Made by a program: the position numbers and the translations under genes. DNA of 64,000 nucleotides from Aurantiacibacter rhizosphaerae (GTDB lineage Bacteria; Pseudomonadota; Alphaproteobacteria; Sphingomonadales; Sphingomonadaceae): NCBI RefSeq assembly GCF_009807005.1, contig NZ_WUBR01000003.1, forward strand, positions 186,001 to 250,000, in the 5' to 3' direction. This document shows positions 8,167-15,405 of this stretch, one piece after another. Numbering within the stretch: position 1 is the first letter of the stretch; each line of letters opens with the position of its first letter. The notes under the pieces are model-generated. The model was not told the origin of the DNA, did not search any database, and was given only the letters and a program-made list of their open reading frames with translations.

Positions 8167-9273
8167 TCAGTAGACGACCACGGAGCGGATGCTTTCGCCC
8201 GAATGCATCAGGTCAAAGCCCTTGTTGATCTCTTCCAGGGTAAGCTGGTGGGTGATCATGGGATCGATGTCGATCTTGCCGTTCATGTACCAGTCCACGA
8301 TCTTTGGCACATCGGTGCGGCCCTTGGCCCCGCCGAACGCGGTGCCGCGCCAGTTGCGGCCCGTCACAAGCTGGAAGGGGCGCGTCTCGATCGTCTTGCC
8401 GGCTTCCGCCACGCCGATGATGATGCTGGTACCCCATCCCTTGTGGCAGGATTCCAGCGCCTGACGCATCACATCGGTATTGCCGGTGCAGTCGAAGGTG
8501 TAGTCCGCCCCGCCATCCAGCATTTCCACCAGGTGCGCCACCACATCGCCGACCTCTTTCGGGTTGACGAAATCGGTCATGCCGAACTTCTCGCCCCATT
8601 CCTTCTTGGAATTGTTGATGTCGACGCCAACGATGCGATCCGCGCCTGCCATCTTCGCGCCCTGGATCACGTTCAGGCCAATACCGCCAAGGCCGAACAC
8701 CACCACGTTATCACCCGGCTGAACCTTTGCCGTGTTGGTGACAGCGCCCACGCCCGTCGTCACGCCGCAGCCGATATAGCAGCTGGTTTCAAACGGTGCA
8801 TCAGTCCGGATCTTGGCCACGGCGATTTCGGGCAGTACCGTGAAGTTGGAGAAGGTGGAGCAGCCCATGTAGTGGTAGATCGTCTCTCCCTTGTACGAGA
8901 AACGGCTGGTGCCGTCCGGCATCAGGCCCCTGCCCTGCGTTTCGCGAATGGCGCTGCACAGGTTGGTTTTGCCCGACAGACACATCTTACACTGGCGACA
9001 TTCCGGCGTGTAGAGCGGGATCACGTGATCGTCCGGCTTCACGCTGGTGACGCCGGACCCAACCTCCCGCACGATGCCGGCGCCTTCGTGGCCCAGCACC
9101 GAAGGGAACAGTCCCTCGGAATCCAGGCCGTCCAGCGTGTAGGCATCCGTGTGGCAAATGCCGGTGGCCATGATTTCCACCAGCACTTCACCCTCTTTCG
9201 GGCCTTCGAGGTCAAGCTCGACAATTTCGAGCGGCTTCTTGGCTTCGAATGCAACGGCGGCACGGGTCTTCAT
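8167..9273 (-). CDS. frmA: S-(hydroxymethyl)glutathione dehydrogenase / class III alcohol dehydrogenase
   Basis: This enzyme oxidises the spontaneous glutathione-formaldehyde adduct to S-formylglutathione with NAD+. The 368-residue zinc-dependent MDR protein has the catalytic-zinc motif [12 protein letters not shown], the structural-zinc cluster [15 protein letters not shown], the Rossmann motif [18 protein letters not shown], and the class III-type [10 protein letters not shown] segment. Its ATG overlaps the stop of the upstream MFS gene by one base. With fghA and fds downstream, the whole formaldehyde-to-CO2 route is present in about 9 kb. Confidence 0.97.
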   Translation of the reverse strand: MKTRAAVAFEAKKPLEIVELDLEGPKEGEVLVEIMATGICHTDAYTLDGLDSEGLFPSVLGHEGAGIVREVGSGVTSVKPDDHVIPLYTPECRQCKMCLSGKTNLCSAIRETQGRGLMPDGTSRFSYKGETIYHYMGCSTFSNFTVLPEIAVAKIRTDAPFETSCYIGCGVTTGVGAVTNTAKVQPGDNVVVFGLGGIGLNVIQGAKMAGADRIVGVDINNSKKEWGEKFGMTDFVNPKEVGDVVAHLVEMLDGGADYTFDCTGNTDVMRQALESCHKGWGTSIIIGVAEAGKTIETRPFQLVTGRNWRGTAFGGAKGRTDVPKIVDWYMNGKIDIDPMITHQLTLEEINKGFDLMHSGESIRSVVVY

Positions 9274-10655
9274 CAGGCATTGTCCTTCGTCGGGATGGAA
9301 TCAGTGGTTACAGGCGCGGCAACAAGATCGTCACCTTCACGCTCTGGCAGCATCAGGAACAGCACGAGCGAGACAATCGATCCCATCGCCATGATCGTTG
9401 ATACCACCAGCAACTCGTCATTCCCCAGCCACGCGAACAGGGCGCCTGCGATAAGCGGACTGCCAGCTGCGCCGAAGCGACCGATGCCCAGCACGAAGCC
9501 GGTGCCCGTGGCGCGGGCATAGGCGGGGAAACCGCGCGCAAAGGCGGCGTAGTAGCCGCTGATCGCGGCATTGGTGAAGAAGCCGGTCAGCACCGTCGCC
9601 CACTGCCAGCCGCTGAGGCTATCGCGGCCAAAGCCGAATGAGACCACCATGACGGAACCGATCAGCAGCATCAGCGCAGTCGGCCACCTGATGCCAAAGC
9701 GCGCCATCACGAAGCCGAACAGCGCACTGCCGAGGAAACCGCCGACATTGGCGAAGGTCAGCACCGTTGCGGCCGTGCTGGGGGCATAGCCGGGCGGGTA
9801 GTCGGCCACGATCTGCACGGCGAATTTCAGGATATAATAGAAAGTGATGGTGTGGAACATGTAGCCGAACGCCAGCAGCAGCGTGACCGGGCGAAGCTGC
9901 GGGTTGGACAGGATGTCCGTTACCTTGGGCTTGTTCTCGTCCGTCGACATCGGCGGCAGCGCCTCGATCGGCGGCTTGCCGAATGCCGCCAGCGTCTTGT
10001 TGGTGCCTTCAAGATTGCCCTTGCCGGCCTGGTATGCAGCCGTTTCCGGCACCACCAGCATCACCACGGGGATCAGCGCCGCCGTTACGATGGCGCCAAA
10101 ATCAAACACGCCGCGCCAGCCATAGGTATCCAGCAGCCATTCCGACGCGGCGATGCCGCCCAGGATAGCGCCCAGCGGATAGCCTGCGACGTAGATTGCA
10201 ATCGCGGCCTTGCGCCATTTGCTGTTCGTGCTTTCCGCAGTCACGGCATTGGTGGCGGCCAGCATGCCGCCGATGCCGATGCCGGTGATGAAGCGAAAGA
10301 TGATCAACGGGGTCACGCCATTGGCATGGCCAGCCATCCACATGCCGCCAGCCATCAGCAAAAGGCAGGCGATCATGGTGTTCTTGCGACCGAACTTGTC
10401 CGCCGCGCCGCCCAGCAGCACAGAGCCAAAGCCCATGCCAACCAGCTCTGCCGACAGCACGACGCCCAGCGCCGCACGCTCAATTCCCCATTCAGCCGAA
10501 ATGCCCGGCGCGGCAAAGGCGCTGGAAAGCACATCGAACCCGTCGAGCGCATTGAGCAGCACCATGAGGACGACAACCGCCCATTGACGCCAGTTCATTT
10601 CGGTATTGTTGATCACGTTAATGGGGTTCGCGCCCCCACCTGCTGGTCCGGCCAT
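9273..10655 (-). CDS. MFS transporter, aromatic-acid/H+ symporter-like
   Basis: This 460-residue 12-helix major facilitator protein has the loop-2 motif [11 protein letters not shown] and an N-terminal [17 protein letters not shown] segment resembling the DGFD/DGYD helix-1 signature of AAHS aromatic-acid symporters. It lies between a MarR regulator and frmA and is coupled to frmA by stop/start overlap. It probably imports a lignin-derived aromatic whose catabolism releases formaldehyde. The substrate is inference; the family is clear. Confidence 0.85.
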   Translation of the reverse strand: MAGPAGGGANPINVINNTEMNWRQWAVVVLMVLLNALDGFDVLSSAFAAPGISAEWGIERAALGVVLSAELVGMGFGSVLLGGAADKFGRKNTMIACLLLMAGGMWMAGHANGVTPLIIFRFITGIGIGGMLAATNAVTAESTNSKWRKAAIAIYVAGYPLGAILGGIAASEWLLDTYGWRGVFDFGAIVTAALIPVVMLVVPETAAYQAGKGNLEGTNKTLAAFGKPPIEALPPMSTDENKPKVTDILSNPQLRPVTLLLAFGYMFHTITFYYILKFAVQIVADYPPGYAPSTAATVLTFANVGGFLGSALFGFVMARFGIRWPTALMLLIGSVMVVSFGFGRDSLSGWQWATVLTGFFTNAAISGYYAAFARGFPAYARATGTGFVLGIGRFGAAGSPLIAGALFAWLGNDELLVVSTIMAMGSIVSLVLFLMLPEREGDDLVAAPVTTDSIPTKDNA

Positions 10656-10684
10656 ATTGACTTTGTCCTCTCCTCGGAAAGCCC

Positions 10685-11140
10685 CTATTCGTGGATTCTT
10701 TCAAGCATTTCCACCAGTTTCTCGACTTCTTGCGGTGTGAAGCGGCCTTTTAGCCATGCCTCATGCTCCGCAATGCTATTTTTCGCCTGCTCCAGCGCTG
10801 CCTCGCCTTCGGGCGTAAGATGAAGCGCCTGCTTGCGCCCATCGCTGCTGGATCGCTCTCGCCGCAGATAGCCGCGCGCTTGCAGGCGATTGATAATCGT
10901 CATCGTCGTGGCCCGGTCCATCCGCAGCCGACCACCCAGCTCGATCTGCGCGACGCCGGGGTTTTCTCCCACCAGCCACAACACGCTGACCTGTTTCTGC
11001 GTCAGGTCCAGCCCCGTGAAGGTTTCCGTGAAATGGCGGTAGACCGCGCCGTGCGCCAGGCGGATGTGGAAGCCCACAATGCCATCAAGCTGCCCGAACT
11101 CCGGCGTGTCGTCTGCGTCGTTTCTGGCTTTTTCACTCAT
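10685..11140 (-). CDS. MarR-family transcriptional regulator
   Basis: This winged-helix regulator of about 151 residues has a recognition-helix region RLRMDRATTMTIINRLQARGYL and wing RRERSSSDGRKQALHLT, both typical of MarR. The ATG at 11138-11140 is preferred; an in-frame TTG at 11158 would add six residues. It is divergent from the lignostilbene dioxygenase gene with under 90 bases between starts and heads the MFS-frmA unit. It is therefore likely to control both directions in response to an aromatic ligand. Confidence 0.92.
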   Translation of the reverse strand: MSEKARNDADDTPEFGQLDGIVGFHIRLAHGAVYRHFTETFTGLDLTQKQVSVLWLVGENPGVAQIELGGRLRMDRATTMTIINRLQARGYLRRERSSSDGRKQALHLTPEGEAALEQAKNSIAEHEAWLKGRFTPQEVEKLVEMLERIHE

Positions 11141-11177
11141 CAATACGGACTGGTCCAATGTGGCGCTCTGGTTTGGC

Positions 11178-11206
11178 TTGCGAATTTGTTAGTAGAGCAT
11201 ACAATT
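11178..11206 (+). promoter_or_regulatory. Candidate promoter and operator of the dioxygenase gene
   Basis: A -35-like TTGCGA (11178-11183) and a -10-like TACAAT (11200-11205) are spaced by 16 bases ahead of the strong ribosome site AAGGAGAGG (11212-11220). The decamer GCATACAATT (11197-11206) recurs with one change, GCTTACAATT, upstream of the SnoaL-like gene at 24528-24537. A MarR-type operator overlapping the -10 is inferred, not shown. Confidence 0.45.
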
Positions 11207-11227
11207 ATCCGCAAGGAGAGGACAAAA

Positions 11228-12712
11228 ATGGCACAGTTTCCAGATACCCCAAGTTTCACGGGGTTCAACAAGCCGAGCCGGATCGAGGCCGACATCGCCG
11301 ATCTTCAGCACGAGGGAGAAATCCCTGCGGAACTGGATGGCGCATTCTTTCGCGTGCAGCCCGATCCGCAGTTTCCTCCGCGCATGCAGGATGACATTTC
11401 CTTCAACGGCGACGGGATGATCACGCGTTTTCACTTTCACGATGGCCAGTGCGACTTTCGCCAGCGCTGGGCGCAGACGGACAAATGGAAGCTGGAAAAC
11501 GCGGCGGGCAAGGCGCTGTTCGGCGCCTATCGCAACCCCCTCACCGATGATGAAAGCGTGAAGGGCAAGGTGCGCGGCACCGCCAACACCAACGCCTTTC
11601 TCTATGGTGGGAAGCTATGGGCGCTGAAGGAAGATAGCCCCGCGCTGGTGATGGACCCGGCCACGATGGAAACGCAGGGTTACGAAACCTTCGACGGCAA
11701 GATGACCGGCGAGACTTTCACCGCGCATCCCAAGGTGGATCCCGAAACCGGCAACATGGTGGCCATAGGCTATGCCGCCAGCGGCCTGCACACCGATGAT
11801 GTGACCTATTACGAGATCAATCCCGATGGCGAACTGGTGCGCGAGGAATGGTTCAAGGTGCCATACTATTGCATGATGCATGATTTCGCGATCACGCCCG
11901 ATTACCTGGTGCTCCATATCGTGCCCAGCACCGGCAGCTGGGACCAGCTGGAACAGGGCAAGCCCGCCTTCATGTTCGACACCACGCGAGAAGTTTACCT
12001 GGGTATCATCCCCCGCCGCGACGGATTGCGTAACGAGGATATCCGCTGGTTCAAGCGTGATAACTGCTTTGCCAGCCACGTGATGAATGCCTGGCAGGAT
12101 GGCACGAAGATCCATTTCGTGACGCCGGAATCGAAGAACAATTTCTTCCCCTTCTTCCCCGATATGCACGGGGCCGAGTTCAACCCTGCCGAAGCCATGA
12201 CGAAGCTGACGCAGTGGACCGTGGACATGGCCAGCAATGGGGAAGATTTCGATTCCGTTGAAGTCCTGACCGATACCGTCAGCGAATTTCCGCGCATCGA
12301 TGAGCGCTTCATCGGGCAGCAGAACCGCTACACCTGGGGCTTGGAAATGGACATGAGCCGCCCGATGGACGGCGAAGCGCGATCGGCTGGCGGTGCGCCC
12401 ATGAACTGCCTGTTCCTGCGAGACATGGAGACAGGGGCGGAGCAGCATTGGTGGGCGGGGCCAAGCAGCACGCTGCAGGAACCTTGCTTCATCCCGCGCT
12501 CTGCCGATGCGCCCGAAGGCGATGGCTGGGTTGTGCAGGTCTGCAATCGCATTACCGAGCACCGCAGCGATCTGCTGGTGTTCGATGCCCTGGATATCGA
12601 GAAAGGCCCGATTGCGACGGTGCATCTGCCGTTTCGTTTGCGTTTCGGCCTGCATGGAAATTTCGCCCGCAGTGAAGATGTGGGCCTTGTAAAAGAGAAA
12701 GAAGCAGTATGA
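11228..12712 (+). CDS. lsd: Lignostilbene-alpha,beta-dioxygenase (carotenoid oxygenase family)
   Basis: This Fe(II) dioxygenase of 494 residues cleaves the central double bond of 4-hydroxystilbenes to two aromatic aldehydes; lignostilbene would give vanillin. Four iron-ligand histidines fall at residues 167, 218, 284 and 476. Phe59, Tyr101 and Lys134, the residues reported to hold the 4-hydroxyl group in characterised sphingomonad enzymes (NOV1/LsdA type), are all present at the same numbers. The opening MAQFPDTPSFTGFNKPSRIE is nearly that of the Novosphingobium enzyme as I recall it. The ATG at 11228 with AAGGAGAGG upstream is favoured over a longer open frame. It is divergent from MarR, and its stop overlaps the next gene (ATGA). 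Confidence 0.94.
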   Translation: MAQFPDTPSFTGFNKPSRIEADIADLQHEGEIPAELDGAFFRVQPDPQFPPRMQDDISFNGDGMITRFHFHDGQCDFRQRWAQTDKWKLENAAGKALFGAYRNPLTDDESVKGKVRGTANTNAFLYGGKLWALKEDSPALVMDPATMETQGYETFDGKMTGETFTAHPKVDPETGNMVAIGYAASGLHTDDVTYYEINPDGELVREEWFKVPYYCMMHDFAITPDYLVLHIVPSTGSWDQLEQGKPAFMFDTTREVYLGIIPRRDGLRNEDIRWFKRDNCFASHVMNAWQDGTKIHFVTPESKNNFFPFFPDMHGAEFNPAEAMTKLTQWTVDMASNGEDFDSVEVLTDTVSEFPRIDERFIGQQNRYTWGLEMDMSRPMDGEARSAGGAPMNCLFLRDMETGAEQHWWAGPSSTLQEPCFIPRSADAPEGDGWVVQVCNRITEHRSDLLVFDALDIEKGPIATVHLPFRLRFGLHGNFARSEDVGLVKEKEAV

Positions 12713-14022
12713 TCCGCATGACTTTGACGGCGCTGTCCGCAGCAGCCGTGCTTGGCATGGCCTCTCCCGCAACAGCGCAGGATGCGGCCAGCGTGGCCGA
12801 TACTCAGGCCGCGCCAAAGGAGGCCTGGCAGGAATGGGACGTGGCCGAAGGCTGCCGCGGCCTTGCTCCACTGGACGATGCGCCGCAGGGTGAGGCGCTG
12901 AACTATCGCGTTCCTTCGCCCGCCACCGTCGCCATGCGGCGCCAGTTGCTGAACCCGCAGGTGAATTCCTTCACCTTCCGGGAGGCTGACGAGGTATTTG
13001 CAAACCGCCCCGTTCCCGCTGCCGATGCGCCGCGCACCTGGACCGAAGCGGAAGGCTTCACCATGCCCGGCGATTATCAGAAGTTCGCCTACGATACCCA
13101 CACCGATGCGCTGATGGTGGTGCGCGATGGCAAGATCCTGTTCGAGGATTACCGCAACCGCTTCGATCCCGAACAGCGGCACACCGGCTTCTCCATGTCG
13201 AAGACCATCATCGCCATGCTGGTGGGCCAGGCGCTGGACCGGGGCGAGATCGCCTCCATCGACGATCTGGCCACGGACTACTGGCCTGCGCTGAAAGGCG
13301 GCGGCTATGATGGCGTGACGATCCGCAACCTGCTGGAAATGCGATCCGGCGCGGATATCGAGGAACGCTACGATTTCGGGGATAACCCCAGCCTGGCGGG
13401 CTGCATCCACGATACCGCCATTGTGCTGAACCGCGCGCGCTTTGCCGATTTCGCCATCGATGTGGGACGCCGCAGCGCACCGGGTGCCGAATTCAACTAC
13501 GCCACTCTGGATACCGCCGTCCTCGGGCGGATTCTGGAAGAGGTGAGCGGCAAGCCACTGGAGCAGATTACGCAGGAGCGTTTGTGGCAGCCTGTCGGCG
13601 CGCAGCGAGAGGCTTTCTGGCTGGCCGATGGACCGCCCGGCACCGGACGTGCATTGGCCGGCATGGGCTTCAACGCCACATTGCGCGATTTCGGCCTGCT
13701 GGGTCAGCTGTTGCTGGACAATGGCGTGGCGGACGGTGTGCAGGTGCTGCCCGAAGGATGGGTAAAGCAGATGACGACGATGCGCCCGCTCGATCCGGAA
13801 ACCCCGTTTCCCGGCTACGCCTACCAGACCTGGAAACTGGGTGATGAGCCCGATGCGTATTCCGCCGTGGGCCTTGCCGGGCAGTATATCTATGTCCACC
13901 CGCAAACCCGCACGGTAATCGTGAAGCTGAGCCATTACCCGCCGGCGGCCGATCTGGCAGGCGAAGTGGCCGATTATTTCGCCATGGTGGCTAACACCCC
14001 AATGGAGAGCAGCGCGCCCTGA
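12709..14022 (+). CDS. Secreted beta-lactamase-fold serine hydrolase
   Basis: This 437-residue protein has a signal peptide ending near SPATAQ-DA and a class C beta-lactamase/EstB/NylB-type hydrolase fold. The Ser-x-x-Lys motif SMSK (in GFSMSKTIIAMLVG) is present, as are a Tyr motif FNYATLD and a C-terminal GLAGQYIYVHP strand. Family members cleave esters or amides and are not necessarily beta-lactamases. Its start overlaps the dioxygenase stop by four bases, so it is translated with it. A periplasmic hydrolase releasing phenolics from esters would fit but is speculation. Confidence 0.85.
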   Translation: MIRMTLTALSAAAVLGMASPATAQDAASVADTQAAPKEAWQEWDVAEGCRGLAPLDDAPQGEALNYRVPSPATVAMRRQLLNPQVNSFTFREADEVFANRPVPAADAPRTWTEAEGFTMPGDYQKFAYDTHTDALMVVRDGKILFEDYRNRFDPEQRHTGFSMSKTIIAMLVGQALDRGEIASIDDLATDYWPALKGGGYDGVTIRNLLEMRSGADIEERYDFGDNPSLAGCIHDTAIVLNRARFADFAIDVGRRSAPGAEFNYATLDTAVLGRILEEVSGKPLEQITQERLWQPVGAQREAFWLADGPPGTGRALAGMGFNATLRDFGLLGQLLLDNGVADGVQVLPEGWVKQMTTMRPLDPETPFPGYAYQTWKLGDEPDAYSAVGLAGQYIYVHPQTRTVIVKLSHYPPAADLAGEVADYFAMVANTPMESSAP

Positions 14023-14024
14023 CC

Positions 14025-14042
14025 TGCAGGCAATTGCCTGCA
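14025..14042. repeat. 18-bp perfect palindrome between convergent genes
   Basis: TGCAGGCAATTGCCTGCA at 14025-14042 is a perfect 18-bp palindrome. It begins directly after the serine hydrolase stop and lies before the 3' end of the convergent gene. It could form a compact terminator-like hairpin on either strand or be a protein-binding site; no T-run follows. Confidence 0.5.
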
Positions 14043-14063
14043 ATATCGCGCTGGGACCGGCTG

Positions 14064-14720
14064 CTAATCCAGTTCCACGAAGGTGCCGCTATCGGCATCC
14101 CACGCGAATGCGCAGCCGGGTGGGGAATCGATCAGGTAAAGCCAGCCGTTGTTTGAATTGAGCACCTTGCCGAGGGCAATGTATTGCGGATGCGCATCAG
14201 CTTGCGCATCCGCATCAATGGCATCCTGCGTGCCGCGAATACGCCAGCCGCTGTCAGGGTAGGCATCACCCTCGCACGTCATGTCGGGCTCCTCGCGATA
14301 GAGGTAGTCGATATGGCTGCGGCCATCCAGCACGCACTGATCGACAAAGCACCTGTCCCAATATGTGCGAACTGCCGGAACGGTGACGCGGGGCCTGTCC
14401 TTGCGGAAGGCCGTGCCGATGGCGTGGGATAGCGGCACCGTAACGCGGTCACCCTCGCGGATCAGGGCCATGCTGGCCGGCTGATTGTCCAGCGTGCCGG
14501 TAACCATCCCATCCTGCACGGATTCGATCAGGACCCACATACGCTCCGCCGAATATTCGGGATCGCCCTCGGTCTGCCGGAAGATCAGCTTTATCCCGTC
14601 CCCCTGCTGCACCGCTGCCAGTTCATCGGCATGAGGCAGGAAGAAGGTGTAGGGGCTGGCCGCTGCAATCGGGCGCGGATCATTGATGGCAATCCCGGGT
14701 GGCAACATCAGATCAGTCAT
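14064..14720 (-). CDS. Hypothetical protein with DUF2314-like segment
   Basis: This 218-residue soluble protein has no signal peptide or membrane segment. The middle (about residues 40-110) reads DGIKLIFRQTE, then ERMWVLIESVQDGMVTGTLDN, then REGDRVTVPLSHAIG. This resembles DUF2314 (YegJ-like), where a Mw-V strand, a G-L-N-P turn and a GD-V-V strand are conserved. The C-terminal part has several cysteines and acidic residues and no recognised motif. It is convergent with the serine hydrolase and divergent from the DUF3237 gene. Function unknown. Confidence 0.7.
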   Translation of the reverse strand: MTDLMLPPGIAINDPRPIAAASPYTFFLPHADELAAVQQGDGIKLIFRQTEGDPEYSAERMWVLIESVQDGMVTGTLDNQPASMALIREGDRVTVPLSHAIGTAFRKDRPRVTVPAVRTYWDRCFVDQCVLDGRSHIDYLYREEPDMTCEGDAYPDSGWRIRGTQDAIDADAQADAHPQYIALGKVLNSNNGWLYLIDSPPGCAFAWDADSGTFVELD

Positions 14721-14799
14721 CGCGCCACCATAGCACCAACTGGTTGACGTTTTATCCTGTGTATGGCGTCTCTTCGCATCAAGAGAGAGGAGAGCTGCG

Positions 14800-15261
14800 A
14801 TGATCCAGCCTGGATTGGAATTTGTCTACGAAGCGCATGGAGATCTGGAGCCGCCACGGCAGATTGGGGAAACCTATGACGGCAGCCGCCGCATCATTCC
14901 CATCATCGGCGGCGGGCGGGTGGAAGGCCCGAAAATTTCAGGCAGACTGGTGGGCAACTCCGCCGATTGGCAGCAGACCCGTAGTGATGGCGTAACCGTC
15001 GCAGATGCCCTTTATGCGATAGAGACGGACGATGGCGTGCTGATCCAGATCCGCAACCGGGGTCTGAGGCACGGCCCGCCCGAGGTGATGCAGCGGCTGG
15101 TTGCGGGCGAAGATGTCGATCCCTCGGAATATTATTTTCGCACCGTGCCGGAATTCATCGCGCCTGTTGGCGACTATGAATGGCTCAACCGGTCGATCTT
15201 CGTCTGCTCCGGCGCGCGATATGCCAATTCCATCAGACTGTGGGTGTGGCGTGTAACCTGA
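14800..15261 (+). CDS. DUF3237 family protein
   Basis: This 153-residue protein is the length of the DUF3237 fold, a small beta-barrel. The pattern GGGRVEGPKISGRLVG followed by TVADALYAIETDDGVLIQIRN and a C-terminal YEWLNRSIFVCSGAR is characteristic. A ribosome site GAGAGGAGAG precedes the ATG. DUF3237 genes often sit in aromatic-compound clusters, which matches the setting here, but no reaction is established. Confidence 0.85.
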   Translation: MIQPGLEFVYEAHGDLEPPRQIGETYDGSRRIIPIIGGGRVEGPKISGRLVGNSADWQQTRSDGVTVADALYAIETDDGVLIQIRNRGLRHGPPEVMQRLVAGEDVDPSEYYFRTVPEFIAPVGDYEWLNRSIFVCSGARYANSIRLWVWRVT

Positions 15262-15293
15262 TCGCCTGAAGGAGCAGTTCGAACAAAAACGGC

Positions 15294-15327
15294 GCGGGAG
15301 GGCAAACTTCCCGCCCCGTTTTGTTTT
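15294..15327 (+). terminator. Rho-independent terminator after the DUF3237 gene
   Basis: A GCGGGA/TCCCGC stem (15294-15299 with 15309-15314) is followed by CCCCGTTTTGTTTT. An A-rich complement upstream (AACAAAAACGG) extends the pairing, so it could also work on the minus strand. Confidence 0.7.
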
Positions 15328-15335
15328 GGGCATAG

Positions 15336-15362
15336 AAAAAGGGCGGCCCTTTCGAGCCGCCC
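15336..15362 (-). terminator. Rho-independent terminator of the adhesin gene
   Basis: The arms GGGCGGC (15341-15347) and GCCGCCC (15356-15362) flank an 8-nt loop. On the minus strand the stem is followed by five U (complement of AAAAA at 15336-15340). It lies about 45 bases after the adhesin stop. Confidence 0.8.
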
Positions 15363-15405
15363 CCTTCTTTTCCGTTCGGAAAGTCCGGCGCGAGGCCGGA
15401 GTGTA

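Noticed and set aside
12709-14022. Serine hydrolase as a true antibiotic-resistance beta-lactamase
   Set aside because: The SxxK hydrolase lacks a clear KTG motif and is coupled to a lignostilbene dioxygenase, so the esterase/NylB-type branch is more likely.
12328-14043. 571-codon open frame opposite the serine hydrolase
   Set aside because: Overlaps two confirmed plus-strand genes; composition is not protein-like.
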